A stretch of 20,582 bases of DNA from CAZTHL01 sp964613585 (GTDB taxonomy: Bacteria > Pseudomonadota > Alphaproteobacteria > DSM-16000 > Inquilinaceae). Made by a program: the position numbers and the translations under genes. The stretch spans positions 1 to 20,582 of the forward strand of contig CAZTHL010000066.1 in NCBI GenBank assembly GCA_964613585.1. The letters are read 5' to 3'. Of this stretch, positions 9,145 through 16,224 are shown piece by piece. Numbering within the stretch: the stretch's first letter is position 1; the number at the start of each line of letters is the position of its first letter. Below the pieces are notes generated by a model. The model did not search any database. It worked only from the letters and a program-made list of their open reading frames with translations, and was not told where the DNA came from.

Positions 9145-10359
9145 ATGGTGTCCGAGGCATCGCCGCCCGGCGGGCTCGCCGGCGTCCGCCCGGCGATCCG
9201 AAGCCTGCCGGACAGCGGCATCGTCGAACTGGTCAATCATGGTCGGGAGCGGCCCGGCCTGATCCCGCTGTGGGTCGGTGAGAGCGACCGGCCGACCCCC
9301 GCCTTCATCCGCGATGCCGCCGGCCGCGCCCTCCGGCAGGGCCACACCTTCTACACCCATCAGCGCGGCATCCCGCCCCTGCGCGAGGCGCTCGCGCGCT
9401 ACCTGTCGGCCCTGCACCGCGTGCCGGTGGCGACCGAGCGGATCTTCGTCACCGTCTCCGGCATGCAGGCGATTCTCCAGACCATCCAGCTGCTGATCGA
9501 CCCGGGCGACGAGGTCGTGGTGATCTCGCCGGTCTGGCCCAACATCGTCCAGGCCGTCGCCCTGCAGGGCGGCCGGGCCGTCCAGGTGCCGCTCGCCTTC
9601 GCGCCGGGCGACCACCCCGCCGGGCCCGCAGCCGGCGGCTGGCGCCTCGACCCCGGCCGGCTGGCCGCCGCCTGCGGCCCGCGCACCAAGGCCCTGTTCG
9701 TCAACAGCCCCGGCAACCCGACCGGCTGGACCCTCGACCGGGACACCCTGCTCGCCGTCCGCGATCTGGCCCGCCGGCGCGGCCTGTGGCTAATCGCCGA
9801 CGAGGTCTATTCCCGTCTGTGCTACGACCGCGACCCGGCTCCGTCCTTCCTCGAGGTCATGGAGCCGGACGAGCGCCTGATCGTCGTGCACAGCTTCTCC
9901 AAGGCCTGGGCCATGACCGGCTGGCGCATCGGCTGGCTGGTCGCCCCGGCCGCCCTCGGCCAGACCTACGAGAACCTGATACAATACAACACCTCCGGGG
10001 TCGCCACCTTCCTGCAGTACGCGGCGCTGGCCGCCGTCACCGAGGGCGAGCCCTTCGTCCGGGACCTGCGCGAGCGCTGCCGCGCCAACCGCGACTTGGC
10101 CTTCGCGCGCTTGTCAACCGCGCCTCGTGTGCGGCTTGCCTGTCCGGCCGGAGCCTTCTACCTGTTCTTCCGTCTCGAGGGGGCGACGGACAGCCGCGCG
10201 CTGGCCCTGCGCCTAGTCGACCAGGCACGGGTCGGCCTGGCCCCGGGCTCGGCCTTCGGCCATGGCGGCGAGGGCTTTCTCCGGCTGTGCTTCGCCGCCT
10301 CCTCCGAGCGTGTCACCGAGGCTCTCGACCGCCTCATGCCCGTCCTGGCGGAGGAGTGA
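9145..10359 (+). CDS. Class I/II PLP-dependent aminotransferase
   Basis: The 404-residue enzyme is of fold type I, aspartate aminotransferase superfamily. Visible landmarks are NPTG (191-194), the PLP-contacting DEVY (219-222), the Schiff-base lysine Lys253 in SFSKAWAMTGWRIGW, and the C-terminal substrate-carboxylate arginine in FLRLCFA. It should move an amino group between an amino acid and a 2-oxo acid in the cytoplasm; the substrate cannot be deduced. ATG 9145 is preferred to ATG 9088, since GGGAG lies six bases upstream and the first 19 residues of the longer version look noncoding. Its 3' end carries GGAGGAG, which serves as the ribosome site for the next gene five bases on, so the two are one transcription unit. 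Confidence 0.9.
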   Translation: MVSEASPPGGLAGVRPAIRSLPDSGIVELVNHGRERPGLIPLWVGESDRPTPAFIRDAAGRALRQGHTFYTHQRGIPPLREALARYLSALHRVPVATERIFVTVSGMQAILQTIQLLIDPGDEVVVISPVWPNIVQAVALQGGRAVQVPLAFAPGDHPAGPAAGGWRLDPGRLAAACGPRTKALFVNSPGNPTGWTLDRDTLLAVRDLARRRGLWLIADEVYSRLCYDRDPAPSFLEVMEPDERLIVVHSFSKAWAMTGWRIGWLVAPAALGQTYENLIQYNTSGVATFLQYAALAAVTEGEPFVRDLRERCRANRDLAFARLSTAPRVRLACPAGAFYLFFRLEGATDSRALALRLVDQARVGLAPGSAFGHGGEGFLRLCFAASSERVTEALDRLMPVLAEE

Positions 10360-10364
10360 CGCCG

Positions 10365-11135
10365 ATGCCGCAGCGAACCCTGGAGCAGCTCGCGAGCAAC
10401 GCGCTGGCCACGGCCTGCCGCCACGGCCAGGACTGCCTGGCCGTCGGCCCGTTCCGCGCCTTCCTGTCGCCCGATCCGGCCGACCAGCTCAGCTTCGCCA
10501 TGCCGGCCGAGCCGGTAACGGACTGGCCGCCGGCCATCGCCCGCGTCGCCTCCCTGTTCGCGGAGAACAAGCGGCGCCTGCGGGTCGACTACTTCAACGA
10601 GATCTTCCCGCAGCTCTCCATGGCGCTCGAGACCGAGCGGTTCGTGCCGGAGGCCTCGGCCACGGTCATGCTCATGTCCGAGGGCCATGTCCGCGCCTTC
10701 GATCAGCCCGACGGCACCCGGGTCGACTTCCTCAAGCCGGACGACCCGGCCCTCGAGGCGTTCCTCGCGGTGCAGGCCCAGGCCTGGGACCAGCCGCTCG
10801 ACGCGCCCGACGCCGCGTGGCGCGGGGTGCTGCAGGCCGGCCTCGCGAGCGGCTCGATCATCGCGGCGCTGAGCCGGGTCGACGGCCGTCCCGCCGCCGC
10901 CGGCTGCCTGCTGCGCACCGGCGACATCGCCGAGCTGCAGGGGGTCGGCACCGTGCCGGAGCTGCGCCATCGCGGCCACGGCGGCTATCTCAGCTATCGG
11001 CTGGTGTCGGCCTACTTCGCGGGAGGCGACCGGCTGTGCTGGCTGTCGGCGGACAGCCACACCTACCGGATCTACCGGGCGCTCGGCTTCCAGCCGATCG
11101 GGACCCGGGTCCGCTACGCCGCGCACGCCTCTTGA
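10365..11135 (+). CDS. GNAT family N-acetyltransferase
   Basis: The 256-residue protein has an N-terminal half (about 1-120) without recognisable motifs and a C-terminal GNAT domain (about 121-250). The acetyl-CoA pyrophosphate loop reads VGTVPELRHRGHGGYLSYRL, containing R-x-x-G-x-G, and is followed by the typical RIYRALGFQPIGTR ending. It should transfer an acyl group from acyl-CoA to an amine; the acceptor is unknown. ATG 10365 has the strong site GGAGGAG eight bases upstream, inside the aminotransferase 3' end. Coupling to an aminotransferase suggests the pair modifies the same amino-acid-like metabolite, which is inference. A stem-loop follows at 11208. Confidence 0.85.
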   Translation: MPQRTLEQLASNALATACRHGQDCLAVGPFRAFLSPDPADQLSFAMPAEPVTDWPPAIARVASLFAENKRRLRVDYFNEIFPQLSMALETERFVPEASATVMLMSEGHVRAFDQPDGTRVDFLKPDDPALEAFLAVQAQAWDQPLDAPDAAWRGVLQAGLASGSIIAALSRVDGRPAAAGCLLRTGDIAELQGVGTVPELRHRGHGGYLSYRLVSAYFAGGDRLCWLSADSHTYRIYRALGFQPIGTRVRYAAHAS

Positions 11136-11207
11136 CGTTCACGGGCGACTCTGCCCAGATTTCCTTGCAGAAGCGTTACAAGACGCCGGATCCCGTCCGT
11201 GCCATCG

Positions 11208-11263
11208 CCATGCCGATCGCTCGGCATGGTGAGCCGTCGCCACGGTGAATCGTCGCCACGGTG
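11208..11263 (+). repeat. Perfect hairpin plus short tandem repeat after the GNAT gene
   Basis: CCATGCCGA/TCGGCATGG forms a perfect 9-bp stem with a 4-base loop (11208-11229). Directly behind it CGTCGCCACGGTG occurs twice (11235-11247 and 11251-11263) with a 16-base period. No T tract follows, so it is not a classical terminator, though it may stabilise the 3' end of the upstream message. Confidence 0.6.
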
Positions 11264-11362
11264 GCCGGGCGGTCGTCCAACAGCGGTGCCGGAGGCCAGG
11301 AGATCGAACGAGGTCCGGGCGGGCGCGCCGAGGCCGTCGCCTCCCCCAGCTTGAGGCAGGCC

Positions 11363-11590
11363 ATGACCATGCGCGCCGCGTCACCGTTCCCGTCCCCCGC
11401 GCCGCGAACCCCGCTGGCCCGGGACATGGCCGACCTGCTTGTCCAGCCCTGGGCCCTGCCCGCCGTCTGGCGCGAGCGCAGCCGGGCCCGCCGCCAGCTC
11501 GCTCTGCTGCCCGACCATCTGCTGGCCGATATCGGCCTGGACCGCGCCCGGGTCGCCCGCGAGTGCCGCAAGCCGTTCTTCCTGCCGTAG
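11363..11590 (+). CDS. DUF1127 (YjiS-like) small protein
   Basis: The 75-residue protein has a C-terminal half (WRERSRARRQLALLPDHLLADIGLDRARV) matching the DUF1127 pattern of an Arg-rich helix followed by L-x-x-L-x-D-x-x-L-x-D-I-G-L. These short basic proteins are abundant in Alphaproteobacteria and several have been tied to RNA metabolism and phosphate or C1 physiology; the role of this one is unknown. ATG 11363 has GAGG six bases upstream, and the longer frame back to 11261 has no family resemblance. It lies 57 bases before dapF and could be co-transcribed with it. Confidence 0.82.
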   Translation: MTMRAASPFPSPAPRTPLARDMADLLVQPWALPAVWRERSRARRQLALLPDHLLADIGLDRARVARECRKPFFLP

Positions 11591-11647
11591 CGGGAGCGGA
11601 CCGGCCGCGGCCTGGACGTCCGGCGGGCGCCGCCGCATGATCCGGCC

Positions 11648-12484
11648 ATGCCGCCCCTCGCCTTCCGCAAGATGCACGGCCTCGGCAACGACTTCGTCGT
11701 GGTCGACGCCCGGGTCCGCCCGTTCCGCCCGGACGCGGCGCAGGCGCGCCGGCTCGCCGACCGGCGCCGCGGCATCGGCTGCGACCAGCTGATCATCCTC
11801 GAGCCGCCGCCGGATCCGGCCGCCGGCGCCTTCATGCGCATCCTGAACGCCGACGGCAGCGAGGTCGCCGCCTGCGGCAACGCCGCCCGCTGCGTCGCCG
11901 CCCTGCTGCTCGACGAGGCCGGTCCGGCCGCGCCGGTCGCCGTCGCCACCGCCGCGGGCGTGCTGCCCGCCCGGGCCGGCGCCGGCGGATGGATCCATGT
12001 CGACATGGGCCCGGCCCGCCTGGACTGGGCGGAGATTCCGCTCGGCCGGCCGATCGACACCCTGCATCTGCCGCTCGAGGCCGGCCCCCTGCGCGATCCG
12101 GTCGCCGTCGGCCTGGGCAACCCGCACGCCGTGTTCCTGGTCGCCGACGCCGAGGCGGTGCCGCTCGAGGCCCTCGGCCCCGGGATCGAGCACCACCCGC
12201 TGTTCCCCGAGCGCGCCAACGTCGAGGTGTGCCATCTGGTGGCGCCCGACACCCTGCGCATGCGCGTGTGGGAGCGCGGGGTCGGCATCACCGCGGCCTG
12301 CGGCTCCGGCGCCTGCGCCGCGGCGGTGGCGGCGCACCGGCGCGGGCTCGCCGGCCGCCGGGTCACCGTCGAGGCCGACGGCGGCACGCTCGAGGTGCTG
12401 TGGCGGGCCGACGGCCATGTCGAGCTCGGCGGCCCGGTGGCCACCAGCTTCACCGGCACGGTCGATCCCGACCGCCTCGGCTGA
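11648..12484 (+). CDS. dapF: Diaminopimelate epimerase
   Basis: The 278-residue enzyme is of normal family length. It starts with the conserved KMHGLGNDFVVVDAR and carries both catalytic cysteines: Cys76 in SEVAACGNAARC and Cys218 in GITAACGSGACAA. GNPHAVF (157-163) and WERGVG also match the family. It converts LL- to meso-diaminopimelate in the cytosol, supplying lysine and peptidoglycan synthesis. No good Shine-Dalgarno is visible, but ATG 11648 gives the standard N-terminus. In many alphaproteobacteria dapF is followed by a MiaB-like methylthiotransferase gene; that neighbour is absent here and short hypothetical frames follow instead. Confidence 0.97.
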   Translation: MPPLAFRKMHGLGNDFVVVDARVRPFRPDAAQARRLADRRRGIGCDQLIILEPPPDPAAGAFMRILNADGSEVAACGNAARCVAALLLDEAGPAAPVAVATAAGVLPARAGAGGWIHVDMGPARLDWAEIPLGRPIDTLHLPLEAGPLRDPVAVGLGNPHAVFLVADAEAVPLEALGPGIEHHPLFPERANVEVCHLVAPDTLRMRVWERGVGITAACGSGACAAAVAAHRRGLAGRRVTVEADGGTLEVLWRADGHVELGGPVATSFTGTVDPDRLG

Positions 12485-12814
12485 TCGGCCGGGGCGCCGG
12501 CCGGACACGCCGGCATCACCGGCCCGTGACCCGCCGCGCGCGAGAGTTGGTTTCCCTTCCTGCGCGCGGCGTGGCACATCGGCGGGCCATGAGCCGGCCG
12601 ACCCCACGTTCGACGCTGCCGCCCCTGGCGCCCCGGCCGAGCGGGGCCATCCCGGCCGGCGCCGTGCTTCCCGCGCCTCCCGTGCAGGCCGAGGCCAGGG
12701 CGGTCGCGCCGGCGGACGGCGCGGCCCGCGCCGCGCGGCTCGGCGCCCGAAGCGCCGCCGAAGGGCCGCCCGACCGGCCCTGACCAACCACAAGAGACCA
12801 GGAGGACGCCACCC
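12485..12814. other. 330-base gap after dapF
   Basis: A 64-codon frame (12589-12783) is open but encodes a Pro/Ala/Arg-rich low-complexity sequence, has no ribosome site and is what chance gives at this GC content. I see no terminator with a T tract and no RNA gene. The end of the gap carries AGGAGG (12800-12805), the ribosome site of the next small gene. Confidence 0.5.
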
Positions 12815-13033
12815 ATGATGACCGTCACCAAGCTCAAGGCCGGGCTGATGTCCCTCTACGGCGGCGCCGTGCTCGCCGCCAGCGTCCTCGTCGGCGGCAC
12901 CACGGGCGAGATGATGGCGATGGCCACCGGCGCCGAGGTGGTCCAGCCGGCGCCGGCGTTCACCGCGGTCGACACCCAGGCGGACACCGATGCCCTGGCC
13001 GGGCCGCGCGGCCGTCCGGCGGTGCTCGAGTAA
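12815..13033 (+). CDS. Small secreted or membrane-anchored hypothetical protein
   Basis: This is a 72-residue protein I do not recognise. Residues 5-27 (TKLKAGLMSLYGGAVLAASVLVG) look like a signal peptide or single membrane anchor with two lysines before the hydrophobic stretch. The rest is an acidic, Ala/Thr-rich tail with no cysteines. AGGAGG lies nine bases before ATG 12815, the best ribosome site in this neighbourhood, which supports real translation. A second ATG directly adjacent at 12818 is an alternative start. Confidence 0.55.
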   Translation: MMTVTKLKAGLMSLYGGAVLAASVLVGGTTGEMMAMATGAEVVQPAPAFTAVDTQADTDALAGPRGRPAVLE

Positions 13034-13331
13034 CCCAATGACGACGGTCCCCATGTCGGCAGGCACCACGGCACCGGCGCCCTGTAGGCGACCCGGCGCG
13101 CCGCGACCGGGGACGGCGTCATCCGGCTGTCGGTGATCTCCTCGGCGACGACCGGACCCGGCGCCGCGACGCCGCGCCGACCGCGATGCTGCTCGACCCC
13201 GGGGCCTGGAACGGGTCCGCGTGATGCGGAATCGGCACCCGCCCGCTCCTTCGGCCGGTCAGCCCAAGCATGAGGTCGTTCAGTGGCCGGGCGAGGCAGC
13301 GGGCCGCGATGCCACCTCACCCGGACGCGCA
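13034..13331. other. Gene-free stretch containing the left copy of an inverted repeat pair
   Basis: About 180 bases of GC-rich DNA show no credible gene or RNA. From about 13216 the sequence becomes one copy of the palindromic element described separately, which runs up to the stop codon of the SHOCT gene. Confidence 0.5.
13216..13331 (+). repeat. Imperfect palindromic element, copy A
   Basis: This roughly 115-base element aligns with the reverse complement of 13729-13845 along its whole length. Shared blocks in order include CGGAATCGGCACC, GCCCGCTCC, GTGGCCGGGCG, AGCGGGCC, CGATGCCACC and CCCGGAC. It can fold on itself through GCCCGCTCCTTCGGCCGG and its near-complement GGCCGGGCGAGGCAGCGGGC. 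It abuts the SHOCT gene stop codon. With copy B it forms inverted repeats around that gene. Confidence 0.75.
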
Positions 13332-13544
13332 CTAGCCGCCCAGCAGCTCCGCCCGGCGCCGCTCGTGCTCCTCGGCGGAGATCAGCCCGCGCTCCCGCAT
13401 GACCCGGAGCGCGCGCAGGTCGGCCTCGACCCCGGCGCCGTCGGTGCCGCTCTCGCTGTCCGCCGCCATGCTCGCCGCGGCCGGCCGGCCGGCGACCCGG
13501 ACCGCCGGCCCCTCGCCCCAGACAGAGACGAACCGCTTGCCCAT
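13332..13544 (-). CDS. SHOCT-domain small protein
   Basis: The 70-residue protein has a C-terminal segment (about residues 43-70, LRALRVMRERGLISAEEHERRRAELLGG) that is a typical SHOCT domain, a short helical hairpin found at the ends of many bacterial proteins and thought to mediate oligomerisation or substrate contact. The N-terminal 40 residues (MGKRFVSVWGEGPAVRVAG...) have no recognised domain. On the minus strand a GAGAGGACGAGG stretch ends four bases before the ATG, giving a convincing ribosome site. Its stop codon touches palindromic element A, and element B lies about 185 bases upstream of its start, so the gene is bracketed by inverted repeats. Its function is unknown. Confidence 0.75.
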   Translation of the reverse strand: MGKRFVSVWGEGPAVRVAGRPAAASMAADSESGTDGAGVEADLRALRVMRERGLISAEEHERRRAELLGG

Positions 13545-13697
13545 GCTGCCTCGTCCTCTCTCTCGTTGCGTCGGCCGCGTCGCCGGGCCCTGCTCCGCCC
13601 TCTTCGGAGGGTGCCGCCGGAGGCGCGCCCCGTTGGCGGGAATATTGGGACATCGGGTCACGCCCGCCACTGGTGCCGGGGCGGCAAAGCCTCCGTT

Positions 13698-13727
13698 GAC
13701 ATCCCATCTGCTAGACATCCCATCTGC
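13698..13727 (+). repeat. Perfect 14-base tandem repeat
   Basis: GACATCCCATCTGC occurs twice with only TA between the copies (13698-13711, 13714-13727), next to the outer edge of palindromic element B. Its lower GC content makes it stand out. It could be an operator with two sites, an insertion footprint or replication slippage. Confidence 0.8.
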
Positions 13728-13728
13728 A

Positions 13729-13845
13729 AGCGTGTCCGGGTCCGGTGGCATCGCCGGCCCGCTCCCCCGCCCGGCCACCCAACGACGGTATGCTCGGGCC
13801 GGCCGGGCGAGGGAGCGGGCCGGTGCCGATTCCGTGTCAGGCGGA
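13729..13845 (-). repeat. Imperfect palindromic element, copy B
   Basis: This is the inverted counterpart of element A. It contains a strong internal hairpin with 21-base arms (13756-13776 and 13801-13821, beginning GGCCCGCTCC and ending GGAGCGGGCC) differing at one position, around a 24-base loop. Outside it the flank GGCGGAAACGCTCTAG resembles the edge of common alphaproteobacterial intergenic repeats with TAGAGCGTTTCCG. Size and symmetry suggest a MITE- or BIME-like element. Confidence 0.75.
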
Positions 13846-13945
13846 AACGCTCTAGGATGAGCCCGGGCCATCGGACGGCGCCTTGCCGGGGCGCTTCCGA
13901 CCGGCCCGGACGGACGGTCCCGCACGGTGTCTCGGGGGATAGGCG

Positions 13946-14578
13946 ATGAAGGCGCGACTCATCCGGATCGCGGTGTTCTCGGTGCTCGGCCTGGTGGTCG
14001 CGGCGGCGGTGGTGTGGTGGCAGGGCGACAGCGCGCCGCCGGCCGGCCATGCCGTGGCCGGCCACGAGCCGACGCCGATCGTCGCCAGCACGGCGGTGGG
14101 CGGGCCGTTCGAGCTGGTCGACCATACCGGCCGCACGGTCACCGACAAGGACTTCCGCGGGCGCCATCTGCTGGTCTATTTCGGCTTCACCTACTGCCCG
14201 GACATCTGCCCGACCGAGCTGGCGCTGATCGCCAGCGCCGTCGACCGGCTGGGCGAGGCGGCCGACGAGGTGGTGCCGGTGTTCATCACGGTCGATCCGG
14301 AGCGCGACACGCCCGAGGCGGTCGCCGGCTATGTCGAGCTGTTCCACCCGCGGATGGTCGGGCTGACCGGCACGCCCGAGCAGGTCGCCCGGGCCGCCGA
14401 GGCCTACCGGGTCTACTACGCCCGGGCGGAGACCGAGGGCGCCACCGAGTATCTGATGGACCATTCCTCCTTCACCTACCTGATGGGCCCGGACGGCGAG
14501 AACCTGGCGGTGTTCCCCTATGGCACGGCGCCCGACCGCATGGCCGAGGTGATCCGCGAGCGCCTGGCCGCCGGCTGA
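13946..14578 (+). CDS. SCO1/SenC family copper chaperone
   Basis: The 210-residue protein has an N-terminal membrane anchor (residues 5-25, LIRIAVFSVLGLVVAAAVVWW) and a periplasmic thioredoxin-like Sco domain (about 52-208). The copper ligands are intact: CPDIC (Cys84 and Cys88) and the distal histidine His173 in DHSSFTYLMGP. Sco proteins deliver copper to, or reduce, the CuA site of cytochrome c oxidase. No oxidase gene is nearby in the window, so it is encoded apart from its presumed partner. ATG 13946 gives the standard start, with GGGGATAGG just upstream. Confidence 0.93.
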   Translation: MKARLIRIAVFSVLGLVVAAAVVWWQGDSAPPAGHAVAGHEPTPIVASTAVGGPFELVDHTGRTVTDKDFRGRHLLVYFGFTYCPDICPTELALIASAVDRLGEAADEVVPVFITVDPERDTPEAVAGYVELFHPRMVGLTGTPEQVARAAEAYRVYYARAETEGATEYLMDHSSFTYLMGPDGENLAVFPYGTAPDRMAEVIRERLAAG

Positions 14579-14665
14579 CACCCCGGGCGCGCGGGGGCGT
14601 TTGCCAAGCGGCGTGCCCGCTTCTAGGCTGACGGGCCCTTGCCGTTGCCGTCCGGACGCCGCCCC

Positions 14666-15169
14666 GTGCCCCGCCTGCCCTCGCCTGCCCCGCTGACCGC
14701 CGTCCTGCTGCTGGCGCCGCTGCTGGCCGCCGGCTGCGCCAGCCCCGATGTCGACCGCGCCGTCGCCGCGCGCACCGCCCTTCTGGGCCTGAGCGAGCAG
14801 GGCTTGCGCGACTGCGCGGGCGAGCCCCAGCGCGTGCTCGAGCGGGCGGGCGGGCGGCAGCTGGTCTACAGTTCCGACCCGGTCACCGGGGTCGGCCCGC
14901 GGCGCCCGGACGGCGTCGACGTGCTGGGCGGCGAGGTCTACACCGGCAGCACCCGCTACGGCCTCAGCACCGGCGCCCCGCTGGGCGCCGAGCTGTCCTC
15001 GGAGCTCTGCGAGGCGCGCTTCGCCATCGTCGACGGCCGGGTCGCGGACGTCAGCTACCGGGCGCCGGGCGGCTTCCGCAATCGCCCGTACGCCGCCTGC
15101 GGCCGCTTTCTGGCCAGCTGCCTGGCCCGCGCCCGCGCCCCCGAGGCGGGCTTCGAGTTGCCGCCGTAG
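14666..15169 (+). CDS. Putative outer-membrane lipoprotein
   Basis: The protein has 167 residues from GTG 14666. The signal reads LTAVLLLAPLLAAGC, a clean lipobox with the lipidated cysteine near residue 24. The mature part begins ASPDVDRAVAARTALLGLSEQGLRDCAGEPQRVLERAGGRQLVYSS, which recalls small lipoproteins with a BamE/SmpA-like 'G-x-P-x-x-x' binding segment, but I cannot assign a family. Four further cysteines (DCAGEP, ELCEARF, AACGRFLASC) could form disulphides in the periplasm. TTG 14639 would add nine residues; GTG 14666 gives the better signal peptide. It lies 87 bases downstream of the Sco gene and may be co-transcribed. Confidence 0.75.
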   Translation: MPRLPSPAPLTAVLLLAPLLAAGCASPDVDRAVAARTALLGLSEQGLRDCAGEPQRVLERAGGRQLVYSSDPVTGVGPRRPDGVDVLGGEVYTGSTRYGLSTGAPLGAELSSELCEARFAIVDGRVADVSYRAPGGFRNRPYAACGRFLASCLARARAPEAGFELPP

Positions 15170-15870
15170 CCGGCGGTCGCGGCCCGCGGCGCCGTGGCGG
15201 ACGAGGGACGGGCGTGCCGCCGCCGGGACGGGACGGGCGCGGCCGGGAGCGCGACTGGGGGCGCGGCCCGGGGCGCGGCGGCATCGCGCGGCGTCGGAAC
15301 GGCCGGGGCGCGCGCCACGTCGGCCCGGTAGTGGAACGTAGGCTTCCGTAGGGCCCCCCGCCACGGCGCCCGCCGCCGCCATGACGGCGCGCCCCGGGGT
15401 CGCCGCCCCGAAAAGGACCGCTGTCCCGACGCGCCGCTTCATGACCCGGCCCCCTGCCCCTTCACGGCGACCGACAGCCGATCGCCCTACAAGAAGGATC
15501 ATAATCCTTGACTGAGGCGAGCACAAGCCTATTCGACCGGGCAGGGGCTTATTCCTCCCATGACCGGCATGCCGAGCGCGGCCCTGCCCCATGGCGAGGC
15601 CGGTGCCGGGAATCGTGTCGCTCCGCCCGCCCTGCCGTCAACACGCACGGGTTGGATGGAGCGCCAGAGGAGCCCGGCACGCGCCGGTCGCCGGCCGGGA
15701 CCGTCCCGGGCCGGCCCGACGCCCCGCCCGCCAGCCCCCGCGCTGCCGCGGTCCTCGGCCTGGCCGCGCTCCTGGGGACTGTTCTGTGGACGGAGCCGTC
15801 CGGCGATGCGCCGAGAGCCGCGGCTTTGCTTGTATCCACAGCCCCTTCGAAGGGTGTGGAGTACTCCACT
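15170..15870. other. 701-base stretch without a confident gene
   Basis: The first 270 bases are extremely GC-rich and show only chance frames. A minus-strand frame starting near 15441 begins like a signal peptide (MKRRVGTAVLFGAATPGRAVMAAAGAVAG) but soon turns into Arg/Pro-rich noise. AAGGAT-CATA-ATCCTT (15494-15509) is a perfect 6-bp inverted repeat containing CATAAT on the plus strand and TATGAT on the minus strand, both -10-like. TTGACT (15508) could be a -35. From 15508 the frame of the following COG3650-like gene is open and includes a hydrophobic stretch near 15750-15800. Confidence 0.5.
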
Positions 15871-16224
15871 ATGGCAGACGCCGAGGGCGGCCTCGGCTCG
15901 CCGCCCTGGACCGAGGCGCGGGAGCGGGGCATCGATCTTCGTGCCCTCGGACAGGAGCCCGGCTGGATCCTGGAGATCGACCGGGACGGCGATTTGGTGC
16001 TGGACTACGACTACGGCCGGCACCGCCTTGGGGTGCCCACCCCCGCCCCGGCGCCCGCCGCCGACGGCAGCGCCTATCGGGCGGCGACGGACCGCGGCCC
16101 GCTCGAGGTGCAGATCCAGGACACCCCGTGCCGGGACATCATGAGCGGGGCCCGCTTCCCCCTGACGGTCGAGGTCCGCCTTGGCGAGCGGCTCCTCCGC
16201 GGCTGCGGCGCCCGGCTGCGGTAA
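15871..16224 (+). CDS. COG3650-like conserved protein
   Basis: The 117-residue product from ATG 15871 ends with a pattern I associate with COG3650-type envelope proteins: EPGWILEID near residue 32, a tyrosine-rich YDYGRHRLGVP, then PCRDIMSGARFPLTVEVRLGERLLRGCGARL with two conserved cysteines likely to pair outside the cytoplasm. Such proteins normally carry a signal peptide, which this start lacks. The same frame is open upstream to TTG 15508 and encodes RAAAVLGLAALLGTVLW about 40 residues before the Met, so the true start may be upstream or the 5' end may be damaged. The function of the family is unknown. Confidence 0.6.
   Translation: MADAEGGLGSPPWTEARERGIDLRALGQEPGWILEIDRDGDLVLDYDYGRHRLGVPTPAPAPAADGSAYRAATDRGPLEVQIQDTPCRDIMSGARFPLTVEVRLGERLLRGCGARLR

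Larger units (their letters stand above)
13545..13945. other. Divergent intergenic region between the SHOCT and Sco genes
   Basis: The 401 bases must hold promoters for both the minus-strand SHOCT gene and the plus-strand Sco gene. They include a 14-base direct repeat, GACATCCCATCTGC at 13698-13711 and again at 13714-13727, and palindromic element B (13729-13845). No credible frame or RNA gene is visible. Confidence 0.5.

Noticed and set aside
9786..10364. N-terminal extension of the GNAT frame upstream to 9786
   Set aside because: The extension overlaps the aminotransferase in another frame and is Arg-rich noise. The real start at 10365 has GGAGGAG at the right distance.
12589..12783. 64-codon plus-strand frame between dapF and the small secreted protein
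   Set aside because: It has no ribosome site, is Pro/Ala-rich and low in complexity, and has no family resemblance.
11176..13069. Two long minus-strand frames of about 550 codons over dapF
   Set aside because: dapF on the plus strand has both catalytic cysteines and full length; the antisense frames show only low-complexity Arg/Ser/Ala-rich translation.
13658..15592. A 644-codon minus-strand open frame spanning the Sco and lipoprotein genes
   Set aside because: It is antisense to two well-supported genes, its translation is Arg/Gly/Ala noise, and long antisense frames are expected at this GC content. Its N-terminal part (near 15441) only superficially looks like a signal peptide.
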